From: JAVBRA01 sp031548435
GTDB taxonomy: Bacteria > Bacteroidota > Bacteroidia > Bacteroidales > Rikenellaceae
Direction: 5' to 3'
NCBI GenBank assembly: GCA_031548435.1
Contig: JAVBRA010000002.1
Coordinates: forward strand, 1-57,347
DNA: 57,347 nt
The notes below the pieces were generated by a model, which was not told the DNA's origin, searched no databases, and saw only the letters and a program-made list of their open reading frames with translations. The position numbers and the translations under genes were made by a program. Shown one piece after another: positions 43,048 to 51,150 of this stretch (its first letter is position 1; each line of letters begins with the position of its first letter).

Positions 43048-43625
43048 CGCTTCACTGTTTTTTCCGCCGCCTGGCGTCCGGCCTCAAACGCCCGGACATT
43101 GGCTTCGACGACGGCTTCGCCTTTGGCGGCAAACACTTTCCGCATCCCCTCTTCCAACGCGCCGATGCCCAGGATCGGGGCCGCCGCTCCCAGCAGCACC
43201 ATGTTCACCCCGCGCGGCACGCCGGCGTCCCGGGCAATGGCCTCGGCGTCGATCAGCACCACATTGGGCTGGGCGCGCAACTCGGCCAGCACGGCCTCGA
43301 TATCGGGATAATTGGGAATGTTCACCAGCGGGACGGCATTGGAGACGATCCACCCGCCTTTTTTCAGATAGGGCCGGTAGCGCAGCGCCTCCATCGGCTC
43401 CATGGCCAAAATGACGTCGGCCCCGCCGCGCGGAATCAGGTCGGAGGCGATCGTCCCGGACGAAATGCGCAGGTTCGAGTGGACATCTCCGCCGCGCTGG
43501 CTCATGCCGTGCACCTCGGCCTGCTTGATGTGCAGCCCCTGCGACAGGGCCGCCTGGCCGATGACCGTGGCGATGGAGAGGATGCCTTGCCCCCCTACGC
43601 CGGAGAGGATGATGTCGAGCTTCAT
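43044..43625 (-). CDS. iorB: Indolepyruvate oxidoreductase beta subunit
   Basis: The gamma-domain-type partner of IorA in aryl-pyruvate:ferredoxin oxidoreductase. The 193-residue protein starts with the binding motif SGVGGQGILS and has the QAEVHGMSQRGGDVHSNLRI block typical of IorB. It overlaps both neighbours by 4 bases (iorA stop and aminotransferase start), so all three are translationally coupled. Function follows from the pair: oxidative decarboxylation of an aryl-pyruvate to aryl-acetyl-CoA with reduction of ferredoxin. Confidence 0.92.
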   Translation of the reverse strand: MKLDIILSGVGGQGILSIATVIGQAALSQGLHIKQAEVHGMSQRGGDVHSNLRISSGTIASDLIPRGGADVILAMEPMEALRYRPYLKKGGWIVSNAVPLVNIPNYPDIEAVLAELRAQPNVVLIDAEAIARDAGVPRGVNMVLLGAAAPILGIGALEEGMRKVFAAKGEAVVEANVRAFEAGRQAAEKTVKR

Positions 43626-45202
43626 GAGCGGTTCTTCTTTTTAGCGGTTTGGATGCATTCGCGCCGGGGGATGATCACCGACACGCCGTTGTAGTCGATC
43701 TCAGCCTTGAGGGTTTGCCTGATCTGATCCATGTTCTTGGGCAGGGGCACCACCACATGCAGATGTTCCGGCTCCACGCCCAGACCCAGGCAGATCGCCT
43801 CCAGGCGCGACGTTCCGGCCGAATCCTGCCCGCCGGTCATGGCCGTGGTCAGGTTGTCCGAAATGATGACCGTGATGTTCGAGCGGCTGTTCACCGCGTC
43901 CAGCAACCCGGTCATGCCCGAGTGGGTGAAGGTCGAGTCGCCGATCACGGCCACCGATGTTCTCAGTCCCGCGTCGGCCGCCCCTTTGGCCATGGTGATC
44001 GATGCGCCCATGTCCACGCATGTGTGGATGGCGCGGAACGGAGGCAGCGCCCCGAGCGTGTAACATCCGATGTCGCTGAATATCCGGTAATCTTTGTACT
44101 CCTTCACCACCTCGTTCAAGGCGTTGTACACGTCCCTGTGGCCACAACCGGCACACAACGCCGGGGGCCGCGGCACCACATTCCCGCTGGGGACGGAGGT
44201 CTCGCCGCCGGCAATGGATAGCGCCTCGCGGACGCTGTCGGGCGTCAACTCGCCCACACGCGGAAGCTCGCCGCTCAGACGTCCCGCCACCGGAACGGGA
44301 GCGCCGAAAATACCGCGCACCTGCTCCTCGACGAACGGCTGCCCGTCTTCGAGCACCATCAGTTTTCCACACTGTGCAGCCAAATCGCGGATCTGTTGCT
44401 GCGGCAGGGGGTATTGCGATATCTTCAGCACGGGGTGCGGGCACCCTTGCGGGAAATGTTCCATCAGGTAGTTGTATCCGATGCCGCAGGCGACGATCCC
44501 CAGGGAACGGTCGGCCCCCGCAATCAATCGATTATACCCTGCGCTCACGGCCTCGCCCTCCAGATCGGGCTGCTGAGCCAGTATCGCCTTGTAACGGCGA
44601 CGGGCATTGACCGGTAACAAAATCCAGTCCGACGAATCGGCAGGCAGGCTCAACGGTTTGCGCGCCGAGGCGCCCCCCCTCGAAACCACCGCCCGCGAAT
44701 GGGCCATGCGCGTGGTAATGCGCATCAGCACCGGCAGGCGCATCTTTTCGGACAACTCGAACCCGTATCCGGTCATTTCGTAGGCTTCCTGCTGCGACGA
44801 CGGCTCCAGAATGGGCACAAAGGCGAACTTACCGTAAAAGCGCGAGTCCTGCTCGTTTTGCGACGAATGCATCGACGGGTCGTCGGCCACCACCACCACC
44901 AGGCCGCCGTTGCTGCCGGTCATGGCCGAGTTGATGAAAGCGTCGGCGGCCACGTTCAGCCCCACGTGCTTCATGCACACCAGCGCGCGGTTGCCCACAT
45001 ACGACACCCCCATGGCGGCCTCCATGGCCGTTTTCTCGTTCACGCACCAGCGGCTGTGGACACCGTCCGGGGCGTGCTGCTGAATGTATTCGGTGATCTC
45101 GGTCGAGGGGGTGCCCGGATAGGCGTATACCCCCGCTATCCCCGCGTCCAACGCCGCCTGGGCGATGGCCTGGTCTCCGAGCAACAATAGTTTTTTCTCC
45201 AT
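43622..45202 (-). CDS. iorA: Indolepyruvate oxidoreductase alpha subunit lacking the ferredoxin domain
   Basis: The TPP-binding subunit that decarboxylates indolepyruvate or phenylpyruvate. The 526-residue protein has the N-terminal pyrimidine-binding part (PGTPSTEITEYIQ, CVNEKTAMEAAMGVSYVG) and the TPP part with CAGCGHRDVYNAL and GDSTFTHSGMTGLLDAV. Typical IorA continues about 80 residues with a two-cluster ferredoxin module of CxxCxxCxxxCP type. Here the chain ends soon after IIPRRECIQTAKKKNRS with no such motif. Electrons must go elsewhere, or to a separate ferredoxin. The start directly abuts the stop of the omega-amidase gene. Confidence 0.92.
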   Translation of the reverse strand: MEKKLLLLGDQAIAQAALDAGIAGVYAYPGTPSTEITEYIQQHAPDGVHSRWCVNEKTAMEAAMGVSYVGNRALVCMKHVGLNVAADAFINSAMTGSNGGLVVVVADDPSMHSSQNEQDSRFYGKFAFVPILEPSSQQEAYEMTGYGFELSEKMRLPVLMRITTRMAHSRAVVSRGGASARKPLSLPADSSDWILLPVNARRRYKAILAQQPDLEGEAVSAGYNRLIAGADRSLGIVACGIGYNYLMEHFPQGCPHPVLKISQYPLPQQQIRDLAAQCGKLMVLEDGQPFVEEQVRGIFGAPVPVAGRLSGELPRVGELTPDSVREALSIAGGETSVPSGNVVPRPPALCAGCGHRDVYNALNEVVKEYKDYRIFSDIGCYTLGALPPFRAIHTCVDMGASITMAKGAADAGLRTSVAVIGDSTFTHSGMTGLLDAVNSRSNITVIISDNLTTAMTGGQDSAGTSRLEAICLGLGVEPEHLHVVVPLPKNMDQIRQTLKAEIDYNGVSVIIPRRECIQTAKKKNRS

Positions 45203-45964
45203 TTATCGTAGTTCAAATTGATCCGCATCCAGATAGGCCGGAAATTTCTGACGGAAAGCGTCGAGCGGTTCGCGCGAAATATCGGCTGTCACCGCCCTTT
45301 CGAGGCCGTCGTTGCCGTCGGCGAGCGTCCCGCCCAGATAATCGATCACCGCCGAGTGGCCGCAATATTCGTTGTAAGGGTCGTTGCCCACGCGGTTCAC
45401 GCCGGCCACATAGCACTGGTTCTCGATGGCCCGCGCCCGGAGCAGCGTGTCCCATGCCGCCACGCGCGGAGTTGGCCAGCTGGCCACATAAAGCATCAGG
45501 TCGACCCGGCCTGCCGCGCGCGACCACACCGGAAACCGCAGGTCGTAACATATCAGCGGCATGATCCTGAAGCCCATGTATTCAAACACCAGGCGATCCC
45601 GGCCGGGCGTGTAGTGCGACGTCTCCCCCCCCATGGTAAACAGGTGGCGCTTGTCGTAAGCCCGGTACAGCCCTCCGGGTTCGACGAAATAGAACCGGTT
45701 GAAGAACCGGTCTTCCTCGCGCACGGCCACGCTCCCGGCTACTGCCGCCCCTTTGCGGGCGGCCATCTGCCGCATCCACTCAAGGGTGATGGTATCGGCC
45801 TGCTCGGCCACCCCTTCGGGCTCGGTCACAAACCCGGTGGTGAACATCTCTGGCAGCAGGTACACGTCGGACGACGGCGCTCCGTCGAGCATTGCCTCCA
45901 GCCGCTGCCGGTTTTTCTGATGCGCCTCCCACTCCGGAGCGAACTGCAATAGGGATAGTTTCAT
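45203..45964 (-). CDS. Omega-amidase (YafV-like nitrilase superfamily)
   Basis: A 253-residue carbon-nitrogen hydrolase. The catalytic triad is E39 (LPEMFTTGF), K105 (YDKRHLF) and C139 (ICYDLRFPVW). The motif YDKRHLFTMGGE resembles YafV/Nit2 omega-amidases, which hydrolyse alpha-ketoglutaramate left when glutamine donates its amino group. This fits an operon with an aminotransferase. The promoter at 45988-45995 gives an 18-base leader to the ATG at 45964; the ATG at 45976 would leave only about six. First of six packed genes. Confidence 0.85.
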   Translation of the reverse strand: MKLSLLQFAPEWEAHQKNRQRLEAMLDGAPSSDVYLLPEMFTTGFVTEPEGVAEQADTITLEWMRQMAARKGAAVAGSVAVREEDRFFNRFYFVEPGGLYRAYDKRHLFTMGGETSHYTPGRDRLVFEYMGFRIMPLICYDLRFPVWSRAAGRVDLMLYVASWPTPRVAAWDTLLRARAIENQCYVAGVNRVGNDPYNEYCGHSAVIDYLGGTLADGNDGLERAVTADISREPLDAFRQKFPAYLDADQFELR

Positions 45965-45987
45965 CGGTTCCGCCATTGAAAATAAGA

Positions 45988-45995
45988 CAAAAGTA
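45988..45995 (-). promoter_or_regulatory. -7 element for the aryl-keto-acid operon
   Basis: TACTTTTG on the minus strand, an exact TAnnTTTG match. Confidence 0.7.
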
Positions 45996-46026
45996 ATCAT
46001 AATATTCGAGTTGCCGAGTGATGGGC

Positions 46027-46062
46027 ATAAAAAAGTCGGGCCGCCCCGAAGGACGGCCCGAC
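46027..46062 (-). terminator. Terminator of the OmpA/DUF6562 operon
   Basis: GTCGGGCCG (46035-46043) pairs with CGGCCCGAC (46054-46062). A T-rich tail follows on the minus strand. Confidence 0.9.
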
Positions 46063-46080
46063 AAACGAATCCGGAACAAC

Positions 46081-48078
46081 TTAGATATTTGCCCAGAAAT
46101 AGTATCCCGGAACAGAGGTCGTATCGACCGTCCAGTTCGGATCGTTGAACAGCGTCGTGGGATCGATCGAGTTGATGCCCGAGAAATCGGCCCAGATCGG
46201 GTTCGTATCCAGAATATTGCCATTGGTGAGCGAGATCAACTGCGGCAGGGACAATGAAGGATCGCCCCCCTTGGTGATGCTGATGCCGCCCCATCCGTTG
46301 CCCGAGGTGGTGATGTTGTCCATCGTGGCGCTGGAACCGTTGAGCATGATCCCGGCCGCCTTGCAATTCTCGGCCGTAACATTGATCAGCTGCACGTTCG
46401 ACGCCCCGTAAAGAGCCAAACCGGTACCGGTTTGGGGAGTGGTCATGGCGTTGGAGATGGTCAGATCCTTGATCACGGTGTTGTTCGCAAACACTTTCAG
46501 CAGGCTCCATGCCGATCCGGCCAGTTTGTGGCCGTTGCCGTCGAATACATACCCGGCCAGCATGTTGTGGTCAACAGGTTCGGTATAGTCCCCGACAGGA
46601 ATGGCCTGTTCCCAGATGTTCGGATCCTGGTTGCAGTCGAGGATGTCGGCCGTCAGCATCACACCTTTGTTGTACGGGACGTTGACTCCCGTCTGGTTGC
46701 CGTCGCTCATCAGCGCCGCGCGGAGATCGGCGAATGTGCCTACGGCCCAGGTCACGCTGGAGGCGTTGGTAATGGACAGGTTCGGCTTGTACGACGCCAG
46801 CGGGCCTTCGATGACGGTGGTTGCCGTCGGCAGGTCGATGCTCACGTTGCCGGTGATGTTGTTCGAGAGGATAAACCGGACTTCACCGGTGTAGCCCGCC
46901 GTGCTGACAAAGCCGATGTCGCCGGTCGAAGCGATGCCGCCCGAGAGGGTGAAGGCTACAAACGGAACTTTCGCCGGGTCATAGGCCGGAATGTCGATCA
47001 CGCCGAATGCATTGTTGATCTTGCCGGTCAGGGCCAGGCTGATCGCGTTCAGGTTTTCATCATAGGTATTGAGGTATGCCTGAATGGAGTTCACGTTCTG
47101 CACCAGGATATCCTCGTCGAAGTTCGGGGAGATGATGACTACGAACGTAGCCGAGGCGCTGAGGAAGTTCCCCGTGACGGTGGTGAGTTTGTTGCGCTGC
47201 ACGGGAATCGAGGTGAGGGTGTTGGTGGTCACTTCGGTGGTGCCGTCGGCGGCAAAGACCATCACACTGAAATCATACGAGTTGTTCTGCGATCCGGCGA
47301 AGATGTAATCCCAGGCCAGGGTCTGGGTGGTTCCGCTCAGGTCGTTGTAGAATTCCTGCGGAGTGGTGTAGGTTGCGGCAGTGGCTACGGCCAGAGGTTC
47401 GGCGGAGAAAGCGTTGAAGCCAGAAGGAATCTGCGACACATATTGCAGGTTGGCCAGAGCGGGGGTCGGAATAAGGCCCGGATATACGTCCGTGGCCACG
47501 ATCCGCACCTTGCCGAACGGACGGGTCAGCGTGATGTTCTGGAGCGTGGAGGCCGTCAGGTTGACGTCCGCGTAGACGGTGTAGGCATCCCGCGTGTCGT
47601 CGTTTGCGGTGAAATCGGTCGAATTGATCGTCACGGCGCTCAGACCGTAGTCGACATCGCCCGTGGGCAGGGTCGCCGACAGCGAGGTGGTGTTGTAGTG
47701 GTAGTCGGCCGTCGGGTCGGTGTTGGGCACGATGTCGGCCCAGAATACGAAGCGATAGCTCTTCGGAACCAGGTTCACGCTGATGGATGTCCCGGTCGTC
47801 GGGTCGGTTTCGGACTGCACGGTGCGGTTCACCAGCATGGTGCCGTCGTACACTTCCATAATGTAACGGACATTGAACTCGCCGGCGTTGGCGCCGAAGG
47901 TCACGTTGCCCACCGCCCCGTCGTTCGAGGCGTAGGTTTTGATGGCGCCCGAAGGCAGGCCTGCGTTGAAGGTCACTTTCACCTGGTCTTTTTTCCCAGA
48001 ATCGCCTTCGGCAACATCTTTGCTGCACGACACGAATACCAGCCCGGACAGGGCGAGCAGAGCAAATAACTTTTTCAT
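46081..48078 (-). CDS. DUF6562-like lipoprotein with a beta-helix-like tail
   Basis: A 665-residue lipoprotein (lipobox FVSC, Cys18). The N-terminal region (about 30-340) resembles the fimbrillin-like DUF6562 fold: FVFWADIV, DYHYNTTSLSAT and the TRPFGKVRIVATD core strand. The C-terminal part (about 340-640) has repeated short strands and Asn/Gly turns (SITNASSV, KDLTISNAM, LINVTAENCKAAGIMLNG, DNITTSGNGWGG) that look like a right-handed beta-helix. It shares the DUF6562-like core with the next gene upstream, so the two are probably paralogues. It is the last gene of a three-gene unit. A role in a fimbria-like surface structure is inference. Confidence 0.8.
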   Translation of the reverse strand: MKKLFALLALSGLVFVSCSKDVAEGDSGKKDQVKVTFNAGLPSGAIKTYASNDGAVGNVTFGANAGEFNVRYIMEVYDGTMLVNRTVQSETDPTTGTSISVNLVPKSYRFVFWADIVPNTDPTADYHYNTTSLSATLPTGDVDYGLSAVTINSTDFTANDDTRDAYTVYADVNLTASTLQNITLTRPFGKVRIVATDVYPGLIPTPALANLQYVSQIPSGFNAFSAEPLAVATAATYTTPQEFYNDLSGTTQTLAWDYIFAGSQNNSYDFSVMVFAADGTTEVTTNTLTSIPVQRNKLTTVTGNFLSASATFVVIISPNFDEDILVQNVNSIQAYLNTYDENLNAISLALTGKINNAFGVIDIPAYDPAKVPFVAFTLSGGIASTGDIGFVSTAGYTGEVRFILSNNITGNVSIDLPTATTVIEGPLASYKPNLSITNASSVTWAVGTFADLRAALMSDGNQTGVNVPYNKGVMLTADILDCNQDPNIWEQAIPVGDYTEPVDHNMLAGYVFDGNGHKLAGSAWSLLKVFANNTVIKDLTISNAMTTPQTGTGLALYGASNVQLINVTAENCKAAGIMLNGSSATMDNITTSGNGWGGISITKGGDPSLSLPQLISLTNGNILDTNPIWADFSGINSIDPTTLFNDPNWTVDTTSVPGYYFWANI

Positions 48079-48134
48079 AAGTTTAAAATTTTAATGATTA
48101 ATAAAAGGTTGAGAACGGTTGACAGTTGTTGCTT

Positions 48135-49148
48135 TTATCTATTATACGGAATTTCAATTTCGTCTCCGTCAAAATCCGGATCGATGCCGATGCCCGAATC
48201 GTTCGATTGGGTAAGGAAGCTGCCTGTAAGCAACGTTTCGTAGCCGCGGCTCAGGGGAACGACCAGGTTGTTGCGGCCGTTGATCGCGTTTCCTCCCTCG
48301 TCACGCACCTCGAAGTTGAGGCTCACGTTGGTGTCGTACTCCTGGGGCAGAGCGGCCGTCTCCTTGCTCACGAACACATAGTCGGACGCCAGCACAACCG
48401 AATCGTCGGTAATGTCGGAGGCAGATGCGGTGAATGACACCTGCTCCATAAAGGCGTTGGTTTTGTGGGTGAGGACGTTGTAGCCGACCGGCAGCCACAG
48501 GTTGTACGAAACAGCGGTTGTCAGGTCTTCGACCGGGGCCACGCCCGGTTGCGCCATATACTCCGCAACGTCGGTGGCTGTGATTTGGTAGGCGCCCAGC
48601 GGCATCTCCATGGGAATGTTCTCGATGTTGATGCCGTCGGTCAGTTCGGCCGGATCGATCACCGTTACCGCCTCGAACGCCGACTTGAGCGTGCTTCCGG
48701 GAGCGTAGGGATCGATGATGCGGACGGCGGTCAGGTCTCTGGTGTCGTAATAAAGGTCGGTTTCGCGCTCTTTCGTCACAAAGTCTGACCATATCAGCAG
48801 TTTCACTTTCCGCTCGGGGCTGTTCATCAACAGGGTCACGGTGTTGTCGCCGGTGGTGTAGTGGTCGACGTAACGCACCATGCGGTCGATGCGGTCGGAG
48901 AGTTGCGGATTCTCGATGTCGTCGGGATAGAGATCGACGATGAACCGCAGTTCGTATTCATCCTCGCCGGGAAGGTCATAGGTGACGGGGATCGTACCCA
49001 GGAAATCATCCAGTTCGAAAGTCAGTTTCAGCTCCAGGATCGGCGTCTGGTCGTTGCAGTCCAGATCGCGCTTACAGCCGGCCACCGCCAGCGACAGGCA
49101 AACGGCGGGCAAAATAAATTTGAAAAGGTTACGTATCATCGGTTTCAT
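48135..49148 (-). CDS. DUF6562-like lipoprotein
   Basis: A 337-residue lipoprotein (lipobox AVAGC, Cys25). Its core aligns by eye with that of the downstream gene: LLIWSDFV with FVFWADIV, and DLYYDTRDLTAV with DYHYNTTSLSAT. This suggests two related fimbrillin-like subunits, one short and one with an extra tail. The C-terminal part ends with DNDLVVPLSRGYETLLTGSFL-like strands typical of pilin-fold edges. It starts 12 bases after the OmpA-type gene and ends 56 bases before the next. Confidence 0.7.
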   Translation of the reverse strand: MKPMIRNLFKFILPAVCLSLAVAGCKRDLDCNDQTPILELKLTFELDDFLGTIPVTYDLPGEDEYELRFIVDLYPDDIENPQLSDRIDRMVRYVDHYTTGDNTVTLLMNSPERKVKLLIWSDFVTKERETDLYYDTRDLTAVRIIDPYAPGSTLKSAFEAVTVIDPAELTDGINIENIPMEMPLGAYQITATDVAEYMAQPGVAPVEDLTTAVSYNLWLPVGYNVLTHKTNAFMEQVSFTASASDITDDSVVLASDYVFVSKETAALPQEYDTNVSLNFEVRDEGGNAINGRNNLVVPLSRGYETLLTGSFLTQSNDSGIGIDPDFDGDEIEIPYNR

Positions 49149-49160
49149 TTTTTATCCGGT

Positions 49161-50414
49161 TCAATCCTCTTTGTTCAATATCACTTCCACGCGGCGCGCC
49201 TGCTCGGAGTAGGCGGCATCGCCCGTCAACCGTTCGTCGATGCCGGTATAACCGATGCTGATCCTCGACCGGTCGACGCCATGGGCCACCAGGTAATCGA
49301 CCATCGACTGGGCGCGCCTTTGCCCTACCGACCGGTTGAGCGACACGCTGCCCGTGTGGTCGGTGTAGCCGTTGATGGTGATCCCGGCTTCGGGCGAGTC
49401 GTTGACAATGTCCAGAATCAGTTGCAGCTGGCCGGCATATTGGGCCGTGTCGATTTTCATCACATTGCGCGGGAAGTGGATCATCGGCATCGTTTCCTCA
49501 ATTACCGGTTCCGGCAGGTAGATATCCTCAGGGTCGGAATCGACCACATCCGGAACCTCTACGATGGTCTCTTCGATCACCACCGGTTCGCAAACCTCTT
49601 CGACATAATAAGCCGGGGCATACCACAGCAGGTTGTCGATCGTCTTGCCATTCTTGCCGCCGCCGATCTTGAACATCACGCCCACCGAGCTGTTCCACGA
49701 CATGTTGGCGCTCTGTTTCGAGGGGCAGTCAATGCCGTCGAAGTGTTTGTCGGCAATCCAGATCAGGCCGCTTTTGAGTTGCAGGTCGAGGGCCCTGCTG
49801 AGCCTGTAGCGCAGCACCACGTCGCCGCCCAACCCCAGGTTGAGCTTGTTGTCGAGACTGCCGTCAGTGAATTTGTCGCCGGTGGATTTTTCGAAAATCT
49901 CGGGCGAATATTGTTGCAGATAAACTCCCGGGCTCAGAAGCACCGTCCATTTGCGGGTGTAGCCCATCGGATCGACGATCCGGTTGACGTTCAGGTCGGC
50001 ATGGAGCCCGGTGCTGAAAAACTCGATGGTTCCGTAAAGTTCGTTGTAGGGAAGCACCATCCCGGTTTCAGGTACATGGCAGTGGGCGTAGCCTTCCGTG
50101 TCGAGCAGAAAATCTTTGGAGTAGCCGTACGAGCCTTCCTTGTTTTTTCCGTAATCCAGCGTCAGGCTGAAACCCAGCAGCGGCGAGAGCCTGTATTCGG
50201 CCTGAATTCCACCCATCACCCCGACATACGTCTTACCTGATGAGAATGAAGTCATGTCGCCCATAAAGAAGGGCATCCCGATGTTAGCCCCCACGCCCCA
50301 GCGCGAGTAACCCGGATAGCCTCGCTGGGCATGCGCCGTCCCCGCTGCGGACAAAAGCAGCGGCAAAGCGAGCAGACGGGCGAGAGATCCCGGGGTAAAA
50401 ATTCGTTTTTTCAT
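49161..50414 (-). CDS. OmpA-family outer-membrane protein
   Basis: A 417-residue protein with a signal peptide (cleavage near AHAQ), an N-terminal beta-barrel region (about 25-255, with alternating aromatic strands), a Pro/Glu/Val-rich linker (about 265-310) and a C-terminal OmpA-type peptidoglycan-binding domain (about 330-417). In the last part INGYTDHTGSVSLNRSVGQRRAQSMVDYL holds the Asp and Arg positions that contact peptidoglycan. First gene of the DUF6562 operon; it may anchor the assembly to the cell wall, by analogy with OmpA-like genes near Bacteroidales fimbrial loci. Confidence 0.9.
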   Translation of the reverse strand: MKKRIFTPGSLARLLALPLLLSAAGTAHAQRGYPGYSRWGVGANIGMPFFMGDMTSFSSGKTYVGVMGGIQAEYRLSPLLGFSLTLDYGKNKEGSYGYSKDFLLDTEGYAHCHVPETGMVLPYNELYGTIEFFSTGLHADLNVNRIVDPMGYTRKWTVLLSPGVYLQQYSPEIFEKSTGDKFTDGSLDNKLNLGLGGDVVLRYRLSRALDLQLKSGLIWIADKHFDGIDCPSKQSANMSWNSSVGVMFKIGGGKNGKTIDNLLWYAPAYYVEEVCEPVVIEETIVEVPDVVDSDPEDIYLPEPVIEETMPMIHFPRNVMKIDTAQYAGQLQLILDIVNDSPEAGITINGYTDHTGSVSLNRSVGQRRAQSMVDYLVAHGVDRSRISIGYTGIDERLTGDAAYSEQARRVEVILNKED

Positions 50415-50467
50415 AATATTAGATAATTGTTGAGATTTTCAATACGTTTTAGCATCATCGCATGCCG

Positions 50468-50539
50468 GCGACTTTCCATTCAAATCGCGTGCCGTCGGCC
50501 AACTGCCTTCCGGGCGATTTTCCATTCAAATACCGTGCC
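50468..50539 (-). repeat. Two direct copies of a 26-base motif
   Basis: Copies at 50468-50493 and 50514-50539 are 26 bases each and differ at three positions; a third, shorter relative is at 50761-50780. On the minus strand the core reads GGCACnnnATTTGAAT. The 46-base spacing is about 4.4 helical turns. Confidence 0.75.
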
Positions 50540-50796
50540 ATTCTTGTTTTTTCATGATAATCAATGAGTTGCATTCACATCTAACAGAGCTCCGATCTTG
50601 ACCCTCCCGATCCTGCGCAAATAATGCGGATCATCCCTCCAGGCATATATCATTCCCGTTGCGAATAAAAACAGTGCCAAGGCCGGCAGTCGCACAAGAA
50701 ACTCCGATATGGGCATTATAATTTTCAACATATTTCGGCATTATTCCCGTCCTGCGCTTCTCTTATTCAAATAGTGTGCCACTGAATTTTCGCATA

Positions 50797-50850
50797 AAAA
50801 TAATCACCGTGCGTTTTTATCCCGCACAGTGCCGAATTTGTGATTATTTT
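50797..50850. repeat. Long inverted repeat with nested inner hairpin
   Basis: AAAATAATCAC (50797-50807) is the exact complement of GTGATTATTTT (50840-50850). Inside, GTGCG (50809-50813) pairs with CGCAC (50823-50827). Confidence 0.7.
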
Positions 50851-51087
50851 GAACTGGAAAAACACGCCGGATCATCGACTTTGCTTTCGTATCCCGGATT
50901 GCATCCTGCCGCTAAGGATCATCAATAATGCGGCTTTTATCCGTATGCAGGCAAAATTGATTATTCAGTCGGGTTAGCTTTTGCTTTTCTTCGGGGTGCT
51001 TCTTTCCAATGTGTCGTGCAAAGAAAGCAATATATAGACGATAAAACAAGACTCTCGATAACAAATAACATGGTAACAGGCTCCGGG

Positions 51088-51132
51088 CACAAAAAAAGGC
51101 GGGGCCGCACGACTTGTCGTGCGGCCCCGCCT
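51088..51132 (-). terminator. Very strong terminator of the protease operon
   Basis: A 17-bp perfect stem (51097-51113 with 51116-51132), seven T on the minus strand. Confidence 0.9.
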
Positions 51133-51150
51133 GCCCGGGGAATGTCCCCT

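Larger units (their letters stand above)
50415..51150. promoter_or_regulatory. 736-base gene-free region before the OmpA operon
   Basis: No gene seen. The region holds three copies of an ATTCAAATnnnGTGCC motif (50468-50493, 50514-50539, 50761-50780) and a long inverted repeat (50797-50850). I find no exact TAnnTTTG element in front of the OmpA gene, unlike most genes here. The right end carries a terminator for the opposite neighbour. Confidence 0.55.
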
